A stretch of 50,872 nucleotides of DNA from a virus. Position numbers and translations under genes: made by a program. Location: positions 1 to 50,872 of IMG/VR virus record IMGVR_UViG_3300048817_000011, one strand, 5' to 3'. Within the stretch, counting starts at the first letter, position 1, and the number at the start of each line of letters is the position of its first letter. The notes beneath the pieces are model-generated. The model saw nothing but the letters and a program-made list of their open reading frames with translations. It made no database searches and was not told where the DNA came from. This document shows, in pieces, positions 26,224-34,760 of this stretch.

Positions 26224-26244
26224 TGGACACTAATGAGGAGGAAC

Positions 26245-27069
26245 ATGAGCAACGGCGCAGTCCACATCGTGATTCCAGACACGCAGGTCAAGCCAGGCGT
26301 GCCCCTGAATCACCTCACCTGGATCGGCCGCTACATCGTTGACCGTTGGGCAAACAAGCCGAACGTGAAGATCATCCATCTCGGGGACCATTGGGATATG
26401 CCAAGTTTGTCCAGCTACGACCGCAAGGGTGGCACGAAAATGGAGGGTCGAAGGGTGGCGTATGACATCGCCGCCGGCATCGACGGATTTGGAATGCTGA
26501 ATGAACCGTTTGAAGTGCTGAACAGTCGGCACCGCAAACGCTGGCGTCCGGATCGAGTGTTTCTGCTTGGTAACCATGAGAACCGAATCTCCCGAGCCAT
26601 TGAAAACGACGCTCAAATGGACGGTCTGCTCGACCTTAACATGCTGGACACCGGCGGATGGGAAACGTATCCGTTCCTGCAACCGGTCTTCCTCGACGGT
26701 GTTGGGTACAGCCACTACTGGTACAATCCGATGTCCGGAAATCCGTATGCCGGAATGATCGAAACGAGACTGAAAAATGTCGGACACACGTTCACTATGG
26801 GTCACCAGCAAACGCTCATGTACGGTGTTCGGTTCGTCGCTGGTCGGTCGCAGCACGGTCTGGTTGCCGGTGCGTGCTATCTCCATGAGGAGGATTACAA
26901 AGGGCCGCAAGGCAACGCACATTGGCGCGGCATCATTGTCAAGCACGAAGTCCGGGGTGGCAGCTACGATCCGATGTTCGTGAGTCTCGATTATCTGTGC
27001 AGGCGGTACGAAGGCGTTTCATTACATGAGTTTCTGAGGAGGAACGGATATGACGACAGTTCTGGTTGA
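26245..27069 (+). CDS. Calcineurin-like metallophosphoesterase
   Basis: From ATG 26245, after a strong GAGGAGGAAC site, the product is 274 residues. It has the family motifs: Asp12 in IPDTQ, GDHWD (47-51), GNHEN (109-113) and a later MGHQQ. These coordinate two metals for phosphodiester or phosphomonoester cleavage. Phage members often sit next to replication genes, and the target may be nucleotides or nucleic acid ends. The final 20 bases overlap the next gene, which has a complementary phosphatase-like domain. Confidence 0.85.
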   Translation: MSNGAVHIVIPDTQVKPGVPLNHLTWIGRYIVDRWANKPNVKIIHLGDHWDMPSLSSYDRKGGTKMEGRRVAYDIAAGIDGFGMLNEPFEVLNSRHRKRWRPDRVFLLGNHENRISRAIENDAQMDGLLDLNMLDTGGWETYPFLQPVFLDGVGYSHYWYNPMSGNPYAGMIETRLKNVGHTFTMGHQQTLMYGVRFVAGRSQHGLVAGACYLHEEDYKGPQGNAHWRGIIVKHEVRGGSYDPMFVSLDYLCRRYEGVSLHEFLRRNGYDDSSG

Positions 27070-27847
27070 CCTGGACGGCACGCTTGCCGACACCGCACAT
27101 CGAGCACACCTGCTCAACAAAAAGCCGAGAGATTGGTCGGCGTATTCCAAGGCGTGTGGCGACGATTCACCGATTGATGCGGTTATCTCCGCGGTAAAAG
27201 GTCTCCATGAGGAGGACTGGCGTGTGGTGATAGTCACTGGACGGACTCAGGATTCAATGGCTGAAACTGAACATTGGTTGAAATACCACGGAGTGCCGTT
27301 TGACAACATTTTCATGCGTCCGTCAGGCGACACCAGGAAAAATCCTGACTTCAAGCGTTCAGTAGCGGAGAAGCTGTTGAAAGATGGCTTCACCATTGGG
27401 CTTGCCATCGAGGACCACCCCGGCGTGGCTGCGGTGTACGCCGAACTCGGGATTCCCACGCTGGTGGTGGCACGACCCGGTGCTGACCAGGGCATTCTCA
27501 CCGAGTTGTCCGAGGCGGCGGCGAGCCAGGGTGTCGCAAGCAACTTGCCTGCTCCGATTGCGGAGGCGCTGTCTCTCGCGCGTGACACGTTCGCTCGGAA
27601 GAACGCTGACTATGCCCAGGATTCGTCCTGGCGCTCTAACTTCGACGCCATTGGTAACCAGATGGGGTTTGATGCAATGACGGCCTGCGATGCCCTGATC
27701 GCTGTGAAACAGGCACGGTTACAGTCGCTCGCCATAAACGGCCGTGACCCGGCGAATGAGTCACTGTTTGACACGATCCTGGATCGAATGGTGTACTCCA
27801 TCATTTCGGTCGGACTCGCACTGGACGAACTGGAAAAATCCAGCTAA
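27050..27847 (+). CDS. HAD phosphatase fused to DUF1599-like (Nmad1) domain
   Basis: The 265-residue protein joins two domains. Residues 1-150 form a HAD phosphatase like the 3'-phosphatase of polynucleotide kinases: VDLDGTLADT with Asp7 and Asp9, and VTGRT (62-66). Residues about 180-265 contain FARKNADYAQDSSW, NFDAIGNQMG and an IAVKQARLQSL helix, matching the DUF1599/Nmad1 nucleotide-modification-associated pattern. The fusion suggests phosphate removal from a nucleotide or nucleic acid end and nucleotide recognition in one protein; substrate is unknown. Confidence 0.72.
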   Translation: MTTVLVDLDGTLADTAHRAHLLNKKPRDWSAYSKACGDDSPIDAVISAVKGLHEEDWRVVIVTGRTQDSMAETEHWLKYHGVPFDNIFMRPSGDTRKNPDFKRSVAEKLLKDGFTIGLAIEDHPGVAAVYAELGIPTLVVARPGADQGILTELSEAAASQGVASNLPAPIAEALSLARDTFARKNADYAQDSSWRSNFDAIGNQMGFDAMTACDALIAVKQARLQSLAINGRDPANESLFDTILDRMVYSIISVGLALDELEKSS

Positions 27848-27885
27848 ACTGTTACCCAAACACTTCACAACGAAAGGACACGCCT

Positions 27886-28224
27886 ATGACTGACGTTTCA
27901 GCCGTTCCCGTTTCATCCGAGCCACTTCCGACCACCGCACCTGTTGCGGCTGCGTCCGTTGCGGTTCCTGTGCCAACTTCGGTCGTGAAGCCCAAGTCGG
28001 TGGTTGTCAGCGCCGTCAGTCTGCCCGTTGAACTCGGCATTGCTGGCTTCGGTGGCATTATCGCCGGTCTTGGTTCTTTCACCGGTGCATTGACGGTCGC
28101 TGGGGCGAGTGATCTAAACTCCCTCAAGGCTGCCGGCATCGGCGGCGGATTCACTGCGTTGGTGTTCTTCACCAACTCAATCCGCAACTGGTACGGCCAG
28201 AAGTACGGCACACCTGTGGCGTAA
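27886..28224 (+). CDS. Membrane protein with Pro/Val-rich N-terminus
   Basis: The 112-residue product has an AAAGGA site. Its first 45 residues are Ser/Thr/Pro/Val-rich and probably disordered; residues about 46-98 contain two hydrophobic segments (IAGFGGIIAGLGSFTGAL and AGIGGGFTALVFFTNSI). It could be a second holin or an envelope protein. It is followed by a hairpin-rich gap. Confidence 0.6.
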   Translation: MTDVSAVPVSSEPLPTTAPVAAASVAVPVPTSVVKPKSVVVSAVSLPVELGIAGFGGIIAGLGSFTGALTVAGASDLNSLKAAGIGGGFTALVFFTNSIRNWYGQKYGTPVA

Positions 28225-28272
28225 GGAGGCAGACCTGAAAATCCTGGCGGCGACTAGCTGCCACCAAGTCGT

Positions 28273-28301
28273 CCACCGGTACGGGTCGTCTGTGCCGGTG
28301 G
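28273..28301 (+). terminator. Stem-loop in the 28225-28326 gap
   Basis: CCACCGG (28273-28279) pairs with CCGGTGG (28295-28301). A second hairpin, TGGCGGC with GCTGCCA, lies about 30 bases upstream. No T-run follows. The pair may attenuate transcription or shield the next ribosome site. Confidence 0.4.
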
Positions 28302-28326
28302 GCGCACCATCTTTGAAGGGAAGCAA

Positions 28327-28572
28327 ATGCGGTTGAAAAAGTGGACGCCAGTTGAAGTCATCTGGACGGATGCCCACGGTGGTGATGCCGGTTGGGAAGT
28401 AGAAGGCAGTCCGCACAAGCCACGCCTCATCCGCAGTGTTGGCATGTTGGTCCGCAATAACCGTGCCGGCGTAACGCTGGTGTTATCGCGTGACAAGGCA
28501 TCTGACACCGTTGGCGCATACGTGTTTATCCCGGCCGCAAACGTGGTCGGAGAAATCAGGGAGCTGTCGTGA
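28327..28572 (+). CDS. Hypothetical 81-residue protein
   Basis: The ORF follows a GAAGGGAAG site. It has a beta-type pattern with WTPVEVIWTDAHGGDAGWEV and no catalytic motif. Similar small proteins with an early W-x-D-A segment are common in actinobacteriophage genomes, function unknown. The final 4 bases overlap the next gene (GTGA). Confidence 0.6.
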   Translation: MRLKKWTPVEVIWTDAHGGDAGWEVEGSPHKPRLIRSVGMLVRNNRAGVTLVLSRDKASDTVGAYVFIPAANVVGEIRELS

Positions 28573-29084
28573 CCATTCAAGCAGGTGACCTAGTATTTTG
28601 TCACTCAAAGGGGCTGGTAGGTAAGGGTATTCGCCTTGCCGAGTGGCTTCGGTTCCGCAAGGGTGACAAGTGGAATCACGTCGCCATTATCGACCGTCCG
28701 GTGGTCGATGGGCGACCGGATTACGACTGGTATGTGATCCAGGCCGAGGCCCACGGCGTCACCAACACCGGCAAGCTGTCCACAATCGCACCCGGTGGCG
28801 ACTACATCGTTCTGCCGTTGCCGAGAGCCGCCGATGCTGCTAAGGTCATCGAGTTTGCCACGGCACAAGTCGGCCGGCGGTATGGTTTCGTGACCATCGT
28901 CAGCATACTTGTCACGTTACTGTCGCCAAAGTTTTTCAACGTGATGCTGCCGAACACCTGGATTTGTAGCGCCGTTGCCGCTGAATCCTTGCGGTACGCC
29001 GGGTGGTATCATTCATGGGATGACGTTTATCAAGTCAACCCATCCGAGTTTTGGGAGTCCGTCTGGACAGGAGCGCATGCTTAA
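28569..29084 (+). CDS. YiiX/NlpC-like permuted papain-fold peptidase
   Basis: The 171-residue protein starts with GTG. MTIQAGDLVFCHSKG places a Cys early, KWNHVAIIDR supplies a His, and WICSAVAAESLRYAG a second Cys near 138. The order (G-D-L, H-V-A, then C-S...E) matches YiiX-like circularly permuted NlpC/P60 relatives that cleave peptide or acyl bonds. A wall or lipid target is possible. It follows the membrane protein gene, so lysis accessory is one option. Confidence 0.65.
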   Translation: MTIQAGDLVFCHSKGLVGKGIRLAEWLRFRKGDKWNHVAIIDRPVVDGRPDYDWYVIQAEAHGVTNTGKLSTIAPGGDYIVLPLPRAADAAKVIEFATAQVGRRYGFVTIVSILVTLLSPKFFNVMLPNTWICSAVAAESLRYAGWYHSWDDVYQVNPSEFWESVWTGAHA

Positions 29085-29170
29085 TGACAACTGAAACCAC
29101 CGAGGAGGGTGTGCAGCCGGGGCCTTCGGACCCCGGCTTCGTCGCGCAGTTTTCGGAGTGCTCGATATGA
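29084..29170 (+). CDS. 28-residue microprotein before the polymerase
   Basis: An ATG within the previous TAATG starts an ORF of 28 codons ending in a TGA that overlaps the polymerase ATG. The product is acidic (TTETTEEGVQPGPSDPG). No family is recognisable; overlapping stop and start codons on both sides are the only support, and it contains a stable hairpin. Confidence 0.35.
   Translation: MTTETTEEGVQPGPSDPGFVAQFSECSI
29116..29137 (+). other. TTCG-capped stem-loop before the polymerase
   Basis: GCCGGGG (29116-29122) pairs with CCCCGGC (29131-29137); the apex is a C-TTCG-G tetraloop. It ends 29 bases before the polymerase start and may be a weak terminator or translational control element. 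Confidence 0.5.
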
Positions 29171-30909
29171 TGGAGGGCGTGTCACTCAACATGGTGGACA
29201 CTTGGGAGGAAGCGGAGTCCTTTATGACTTGGCTGTCCGAACGTCGGCCGTTCATGGCGTGCGACACCGAAACTGGCGGCTTCGATTGGTGGCGGGACGA
29301 GTTGCGGATGGTGCAGTTTGGCGACTGCTTCACCGGCTGGTCGATTCCGTTTGAACGTGGCGGCTGGGGTGGATTGGTTAAGGATGTCCTGCGCCGTTAC
29401 AGTGGCGACCTCGTTTTTCACAACATGAAGTTTGATTTGAAGTACCTGGAAACGAACGGATGCACCGTTGCACACGACCGGCTACAGGACACACGCTCAA
29501 TGGCGCACATTCTGTACCCGAACAAGCGGACCGGCTTGAAGGAACTGGCGGCGCAGTACGTGGACGGCGGTGCGGAGAACGGACAGACCGACCTTAAACG
29601 AGGCATGACGGTCAACAAGTGGTCGTGGGCAACCGTGCCGGTTGACTTCGGACCGTACTGGATTTATGCGGCGCTGGACCCGGTACTGACGGCTCGACTG
29701 TACGAGCGTTTCAACCACCAGATCACCGGCGACCTTCGCAACGTGTATGAACTGGAAATCGCTTGTCAAATCATTCTGGACGAGATGGAACGGCGCGGTG
29801 CGCGCATTGACGTACCCTATTGTGCTGAGAAGCAGTCAGAACTCATCCAGGCAGCGGATGCGATTACTCAGTGGTGTGTTGACTCTTACGGGTTCGGACC
29901 CGGCTCAAACGCACAGGTAGCGTCCCAACTGGTGCATGACGGCATCATCCTGCAAAAGCGAACGGCTGGCGGTGCGTGGTCGGTGGATGAGGATGTGCTG
30001 GAAGGGATTGGCATTACTCACCCGCTGGCAAAAGCGGTGCTGGATGTCCGCAAGGCCCGGAAGATGGCGAACTCCTACTTCGGCAACTACATCGAATATG
30101 CGGACGGCGACATGCTGCACTGTGACGTTAATCCGCTGGGTGCCACGACCGGTCGGATGTCGGTGTCTCGACCGGCGTTGCAACAGATTCCGCGTACCAA
30201 ACTGCTACGCGATCCGTTCATTCCGCGTGAAGGAAACAAGCTGGTATCCGTTGACTTCGACCAGATGGAAATGCGGTTGCTCACTCACTTTTCCGGTGAC
30301 CTTGGCCTGCTCAACGCATTCAAGCAGGACGGCGACTTTTTCACAAACACCGCACGGCTGATATACGGCGATCCGACTATTGAGAAGTCAGACTTCCGCC
30401 GGCAACTGACGAAAAACGCCAGTTATGCCAAGGCGTATGGGTCCGGTGTGGAAAAGTTCGCACTGACAGCTGGTATTCCGGTTGATCAGGCACAACCGTT
30501 TATCGCCACTTATGACGCAACGTTTCCCGGTGTGCGAGGACTCCAGCAGTCGGTGGACATGCTCGCGCGCAACGCGCACGCCAGCGAGGGTGTTGCATAC
30601 GTGACCACGCCTCTTGGACGGCGTGAAGTGGTGGACTACACCGATTGGACATACAAACTGACCAACTATCTGATCCAGGGCACAGCGGCTGACATTTTCA
30701 AGCAGACACTGGTAGACCTAGACCGTGCTGGCCTAGCTGATCGGTTGATCCTCCCGGTGCATGACGAAGCGTTGTTTGACGTGCCGGCCGAAGATGCGGA
30801 AGAGTTCGCCACGGAAGCCGTGAAAGTGTTTCAAGCCCGTGGAGATTGGGCCGTGGAGTTAACATCCGGATCGGATATTCTCGATAGATGGGGTGAAAAA
30901 TATGCGTGA
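29167..30909 (+). CDS. polA: Family A DNA polymerase (phage Pol I type)
   Basis: The product is about 580 residues. The N-terminal 3'-5' exonuclease has CDTETGG with Asp and Glu near 33-35. The polymerase has motif A SVDFDQMEMRL (about 360), motif B RRQLTKNASYAKAYG (about 411-425) and motif C VHDEA (about 531). There is no 5' nuclease domain, as usual for phage enzymes. The residue matching E. coli Phe762 is Tyr, as in T7. It should replicate the phage genome with the primase-helicase downstream. Starts at 29167 and 29170 are both possible, just after a GGAG site. Confidence 0.95.
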   Translation: MMEGVSLNMVDTWEEAESFMTWLSERRPFMACDTETGGFDWWRDELRMVQFGDCFTGWSIPFERGGWGGLVKDVLRRYSGDLVFHNMKFDLKYLETNGCTVAHDRLQDTRSMAHILYPNKRTGLKELAAQYVDGGAENGQTDLKRGMTVNKWSWATVPVDFGPYWIYAALDPVLTARLYERFNHQITGDLRNVYELEIACQIILDEMERRGARIDVPYCAEKQSELIQAADAITQWCVDSYGFGPGSNAQVASQLVHDGIILQKRTAGGAWSVDEDVLEGIGITHPLAKAVLDVRKARKMANSYFGNYIEYADGDMLHCDVNPLGATTGRMSVSRPALQQIPRTKLLRDPFIPREGNKLVSVDFDQMEMRLLTHFSGDLGLLNAFKQDGDFFTNTARLIYGDPTIEKSDFRRQLTKNASYAKAYGSGVEKFALTAGIPVDQAQPFIATYDATFPGVRGLQQSVDMLARNAHASEGVAYVTTPLGRREVVDYTDWTYKLTNYLIQGTAADIFKQTLVDLDRAGLADRLILPVHDEALFDVPAEDAEEFATEAVKVFQARGDWAVELTSGSDILDRWGEKYA

Positions 30910-31376
30910 CTTATTACTTTCACGTTCACACGCAAAAAGGCGGTGAAAGTGTGATCATCGCACTGGACCCAGGTGGCACGACTGGATACGTTTACTGGTG
31001 GCCGGACGGCACATACATTGGCGGACAAGGTGACTTTGACTACATGGCAGAACTAGCGGACGCATGGTTCAACATGGACATTGACGCCATAGTGTGTGAA
31101 CGGTACACCATCACTGCCGAGACATTGCGGAAAAGTCGCCAGACCACCGCTCTGGAAATGATTGGTGTGGCGCACTTCGTAGCGTTGCGAAAGCACGCCG
31201 ATTTCGTACTGCAATCACCGGCGGACGCCAAAAGATTCTCTACCGATGACCGCCTCGACGTGGTAAAGTGGAGGGAACCCGGACAGGACCATTTCAATGA
31301 TGCTTGCCGGCATCTGATGTTGTACCTGTGCAAAAACAAGCTGATGGAGGTGCCGCGTGCTGGTAGTGACGATTGA
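30906..31376 (+). CDS. RuvC-like Holliday junction resolvase
   Basis: The RNase H-fold pattern is clear: IIALDPGGTTGYVYW near the start with the first Asp, VCERYTIT with a Glu, and HFNDACRHLMLYL with the last Asp near the end. Such nucleases cut branched DNA before packaging or in recombination. The GTG at 30906 overlaps the polymerase stop; an alternative GTG at about 30951 starts directly before IIALDP, which is the more usual N-terminus. Confidence 0.82.
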   Translation: MTYYFHVHTQKGGESVIIALDPGGTTGYVYWWPDGTYIGGQGDFDYMAELADAWFNMDIDAIVCERYTITAETLRKSRQTTALEMIGVAHFVALRKHADFVLQSPADAKRFSTDDRLDVVKWREPGQDHFNDACRHLMLYLCKNKLMEVPRAGSDD

Positions 31377-31581
31377 AGTTTGGCCTGGTGGGAGTCCGCT
31401 GGACAAGCGGAACATTGGCTCAATGACGCTTGCCAACGTGTCCGGGTTAGCCGAGTGCTCGGATTACGAAGGATTCCTTCGGCAAGCTGACGGCACCGCC
31501 GAGCACATTACGGTTCAGGGTCACTTCCGCAATCGCGGAGCATGGGAGTTGGTGCGTAAGGCGTTGAATAAGTATGTTTGA
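31357..31581 (+). CDS. Hypothetical 74-residue protein
   Basis: Begins with GTG after ATGGAGGTG. It has a beta-type N-terminus (LVVTIEVWPGGSPLDKRNIG) and a C-terminal helix (GAWELVRKALNKYV). No family recognised. It overlaps both neighbours. Confidence 0.55.
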   Translation: MLVVTIEVWPGGSPLDKRNIGSMTLANVSGLAECSDYEGFLRQADGTAEHITVQGHFRNRGAWELVRKALNKYV

Positions 31582-31681
31582 CCGGCTACGATGTTGGTGG
31601 TTCCGGAAACGGATTGAAGCGTTCATGCAAAAGCAGGAGCGGGAGTACCGACGAATGGTGGACGAACATGCCAATAGCTGA
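31574..31681 (+). CDS. 35-residue basic microprotein
   Basis: ATG 31574 overlaps the preceding stop and the ORF ends at 31681 inside the next start region. The product is basic and Trp-rich (MFDRLRCWWFRKRIEAFMQK), probably one amphipathic helix. Coding status rests on overlap architecture only. Confidence 0.4.
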   Translation: MFDRLRCWWFRKRIEAFMQKQEREYRRMVDEHANS

Positions 31682-31994
31682 GTTGGTGGACGGGCGGATT
31701 GTCCTGTCTGACACGGCGTACCGTGACCGTGATTCCATCCATTCCATCTCCGGTGCCCGCTTTCGGGACGACCAATGGTCCATGCCGGTCACTTGGACAG
31801 GTATTCGGCACTTGTCAGCCGCATTTGGCGCTCGCCTGTCCATCGGACAGGACTTGAAAGATTGGGCGTGGCGAGTCTACGCGGAACGGGTTGAGCCGAC
31901 CTTACAGGCCCGTACAGCGGCTATGGACCCCGATCAGGACGTATCACCCGAGTTTGCGGCCATTTTGGATAGGATTGAACAATGCCACGCGTGA
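31668..31994 (+). CDS. Stand-alone accessory domain of the SNF2 helicase
   Basis: The 108-residue protein contains YRDRDSIHSISGARF, then W, P-V-T-W and GIRHLSAAFGARLSIG, matching the short module usually fused N-terminal to phage SNF2-type helicases. Here it is a separate gene a few dozen bases before the helicase, split by a tiny zinc-finger ORF. It probably works with the helicase in DNA remodelling. Confidence 0.65.
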   Translation: MPIAELVDGRIVLSDTAYRDRDSIHSISGARFRDDQWSMPVTWTGIRHLSAAFGARLSIGQDLKDWAWRVYAERVEPTLQARTAAMDPDQDVSPEFAAILDRIEQCHA

Positions 31995-32071
31995 AATCAA
32001 TCACCATTTGTGAAAAATGTGCTTCTCAAGCCGAACACGCGCGTTATCACATGGAGAAACGATATGCCTAG
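31982..32071 (+). CDS. 29-residue zinc-finger microprotein
   Basis: The ORF MPRVKSITICEKCASQAEHA is followed by RYHMEKRYA. Cys-x2-Cys-x5-His-x3-His gives a compact zinc-binding pattern. It overlaps the preceding gene by 13 bases and the helicase start by 8. GGAGAAACG inside it is the helicase ribosome site. Confidence 0.45.
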   Translation: MPRVKSITICEKCASQAEHARYHMEKRYA

Positions 32072-33470
32072 TCTGTATCCATATCAGCGGACCGGTGTTG
32101 AGTTTCTTTTTCGCTCACAAAGTGCCTTACTCAGTGATGAACCTGGACTCGGAAAGACGGCTCAGATTATTCACACTCTTGAGGTGGGAGAGATGTATCC
32201 TGCACTGGTGGTTGCTCCAAAGACGGCCAAGGCGGTATGGACACATGAGTTTACAAAATGGGCACCACATCGGGCAGTGACGGTGGTGGATGGAAGCGCC
32301 ACGAAACGCCGTCAGCAGTTAGAGGCCGAATCGGATGTGTTCGTGGTCAACTGGGAGGCGTTGCGGATTCACAGTCGCATTGCCGCCTACGGCTCAACCC
32401 GGCTTGGTCCTGGTGAGAACACGCCGAAGGAACTCAACCGGCCCTGGCGGGCGGTGGTGGCCGACGAGGCACATCGGGCGATCAATCCCAAGGCGAAGCA
32501 GACCAGGGCGCTGTGGGCGATCCGGGACACAGCGGATTTTGCGTTTCCTCTGACTGGCACACCGATTGCGGACACTCCGGACGATTTTTGGGCGTTGCTC
32601 CACTTCATCAATCCGGCCGAGTGGCCGAGCCGACCCAAGTTCATTGACCGGTACTGTGAGACAACGTGGAACGCGTTTGGCGGCGTCGATGTTGTCGGCT
32701 TGAAGGCGACGAACCGGCAGGAGTTCTACGATCTGACTAATCCACGTATGCTGCGGCGTCCGAAGGCGCTGGTACTGCCCTGGTTGCCAGAAAAGGTGTA
32801 TGAGCCACGCATGGTGGAGATGCCACCGAAGCAGGCGCGCGCATACAAGCAGTTCAAGGACGAAATGGTGGCCGACTTGGACGGTGGACTCGGCACCGCT
32901 TTCGACAACCTGTCCGTGCTGACCAGATTGAGCCAGCTTGCATCGGCCAGCTTGGAAATCAATGAGGACGGTAACATCCGCATGGTTGCGCCGTCGAGCA
33001 AGGTGGATGCACTGATCGAGTTGCTGGAAGACATGGGCAATGCGCCACTGGTGGTGTTCGCACAAAGTCGGCAACTGATTGACCTTGCCGCCGAGCGTTT
33101 GGAGCGGGAGAACGTCACGTTTTCCAAGGTGGTTGGTGGACAGTCCACATTGGTACGTGACATGGCGGTGGAGCAGTTCATGGCTGGACAAGTACGGGTC
33201 ATCCTGTGTACGATGGGAGCCGGTTCGGAATCCATCACGTTGACCCGAGCCGATACCGTGTGCTTTATGAACCGGAGTTGGTCATTGATCGAGAACCGCC
33301 AAGCCGAGGATCGGATTCACCGGGTCGGTCAGGACTCCAACAAGTGCGTGATCGTTGACTTGATTGCACCGAACACCGTGGACGAGGCGCAACACGCCGC
33401 CGTCGCCGCAAAGTCTGACCGGCTTGAGGAAATCGTGCGTGACCGTGAAGCATTGAGGAGGATGTTATGA
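32064..33470 (+). CDS. SNF2-family DNA helicase/ATPase
   Basis: From ATG 32064 the product is 468 residues. Motif I is DEPGLGKT (25-32), motif II ADEAH (about 132-136), motif III LTGTPI, and motif VI QAEDRIHRVGQ (about 413-423). SNF2 enzymes translocate on duplex DNA and remodel protein-DNA complexes; phage versions are linked to replication and recombination. The in-frame GTG at 32010 would lengthen it, but 32064 has a GGAG site and starts directly before the conserved YPYQ motif. Confidence 0.92.
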   Translation: MPSLYPYQRTGVEFLFRSQSALLSDEPGLGKTAQIIHTLEVGEMYPALVVAPKTAKAVWTHEFTKWAPHRAVTVVDGSATKRRQQLEAESDVFVVNWEALRIHSRIAAYGSTRLGPGENTPKELNRPWRAVVADEAHRAINPKAKQTRALWAIRDTADFAFPLTGTPIADTPDDFWALLHFINPAEWPSRPKFIDRYCETTWNAFGGVDVVGLKATNRQEFYDLTNPRMLRRPKALVLPWLPEKVYEPRMVEMPPKQARAYKQFKDEMVADLDGGLGTAFDNLSVLTRLSQLASASLEINEDGNIRMVAPSSKVDALIELLEDMGNAPLVVFAQSRQLIDLAAERLERENVTFSKVVGGQSTLVRDMAVEQFMAGQVRVILCTMGAGSESITLTRADTVCFMNRSWSLIENRQAEDRIHRVGQDSNKCVIVDLIAPNTVDEAQHAAVAAKSDRLEEIVRDREALRRML

Positions 33471-33736
33471 GTCAGATAGTGGTGACAACCGAGCACGGAA
33501 CCAAACACTTCATAGACACCGAAGCGAAGACACTGATTCGTAAGCCGGTGGAAGGACATGGATGGGGACCGGACGGAATCGGCTTCGGACCAGTCACACC
33601 GGACGGCGAAGTGTTCGCGTATGACAATGATCCGGAAATCGTGATCGGGGAACGCGTGTACTTTGAAAACATGCGGGAGTGGCGTCAGACTTCTCGGGTT
33701 ACGGAAATCCTAATCCCATCGGACCTGACGATATGA
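33467..33736 (+). CDS. Hypothetical 89-residue protein
   Basis: Linked to the helicase and to the next ORF by ATGA overlaps. The sequence is acidic and beta-like (GFGPVTPDGEVFAYDNDPE), without a recognised motif. Operon position suggests a replication accessory. Confidence 0.55.
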   Translation: MSQIVVTTEHGTKHFIDTEAKTLIRKPVEGHGWGPDGIGFGPVTPDGEVFAYDNDPEIVIGERVYFENMREWRQTSRVTEILIPSDLTI

Positions 33737-33810
33737 GGCGCTTCAACTGCTGGCTGTTTCTGGCATCCGTGCTACTAGGCATGGTTATTGGAGGGATAGT
33801 ACACGCATGA
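33733..33810 (+). CDS. 25-residue membrane microprotein
   Basis: The ORF encodes MRRFNCWLFLASVLLGMVI and a short tail. It has a basic start and one hydrophobic span. It overlaps both neighbours by exactly ATGA, which strongly suggests it is translated. Its position between DNA-processing genes is unusual. Confidence 0.55.
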   Translation: MRRFNCWLFLASVLLGMVIGGIVHA

Positions 33811-34760
33811 AAGTTTCCAACTCGGAAATCCAGACGTTCAAGCGGTGTAAAAGGAAATGGTGGTTCGCCTACTACCGGTCACTGGCACCACGCCGTGAGG
33901 AAACGGCCGGCCCTCGCGCGCTAGGAACACGAGTTCACGCGTGCGTGGCCGAGTATTACAATCCGGCTGTGGTCGGATTTGAAACGGCCCGACGTGCGAA
34001 CTCTCTGGCGTTGCACGAACGCCTCATTGCCGAAGACGTTGAGCGGTGTGGCGACGACCAACTCCGAGCCGCCGAAGTGGTCAAGGAATCCGATTTGAGC
34101 CGTGCCATGTTGGAGGGATACTTCGACTGGTTGGAGGAGTCCGGTGCCGACGAGGGCATGACGGTCGTGGCACCCGAGCAAAGTGTTACGCATGACCTGG
34201 ACGTGTTTGGCACTCCGGTTACGGTGATGGGGAAACTCGACCTGCGAGTACGCCGGCTTGGCGCTGGTGACGAGGAAGATATGTTCCTTGACCACAAAAC
34301 AGTGATGGAGTTCACCACGCCGACTCGCACTCTACACCTGGACGAGCAAATGAAGATGTACGACTGGCTCTGTGCGAAGACAACCGGCCATGCACCGTCC
34401 GGTGCCATCTACAACATGATCCGCAAGGTCAAGCGCACCGGCAACGCCAAGCCACCGTTCTACGCACGATTTGAGGTCAAGCACAGTCAATCCGAAATGA
34501 AGTCGTTTGAAGTCCGACTGCGTGGTGTGATTGGTGACATGATCCAAACACGGATGATGTTGGACAACGGCGCAGACCCGAACGGTGTTGCGTATCCCAC
34601 GCCAAACCGGAACTGCTCATGGGACTGCGACTTTTTCCCGGTGTGCCCGCTGGTGGACCGTGCGGATGTCGGCGGTGGTGAGAGTCTGATTGAAACGCTG
34701 TACGCCGTGCAGGATCAGTACGCACGTTACGAGGAGAGGGAACTGGACGGCGAAGTCTGA
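33807..34760 (+). CDS. Cas4/RecB-like PD-(D/E)XK nuclease with Fe-S cysteines
   Basis: The 317-residue protein has SEIQTFKRCKRKWWF with Cys14, a His near 44 (GTRVHACV), GKLDLR (about 142) and DHKT (about 162), and a C-terminal Cys cluster NCSWDCDFFPVC. This is the arrangement of Cas4/AddB-type exonucleases: one early Cys and three late Cys bind a 4Fe-4S cluster and the middle motifs hold metal. In phages it processes DNA ends for recombination. Confidence 0.88.
   Translation: MKVSNSEIQTFKRCKRKWWFAYYRSLAPRREETAGPRALGTRVHACVAEYYNPAVVGFETARRANSLALHERLIAEDVERCGDDQLRAAEVVKESDLSRAMLEGYFDWLEESGADEGMTVVAPEQSVTHDLDVFGTPVTVMGKLDLRVRRLGAGDEEDMFLDHKTVMEFTTPTRTLHLDEQMKMYDWLCAKTTGHAPSGAIYNMIRKVKRTGNAKPPFYARFEVKHSQSEMKSFEVRLRGVIGDMIQTRMMLDNGADPNGVAYPTPNRNCSWDCDFFPVCPLVDRADVGGGESLIETLYAVQDQYARYEERELDGEV

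Noticed and set aside
26716-26724. TGGTACAAT as a promoter inside the metallophosphoesterase gene
   Set aside because: The bases encode Trp-Tyr-Asn in frame; the same codons occur in another coding region, so the match is expected by chance.
29004-29012. TGGTATCAT as a promoter inside the peptidase gene
   Set aside because: It lies in coding sequence with no suitable -35, and its downstream region has no better start than the one already assigned.
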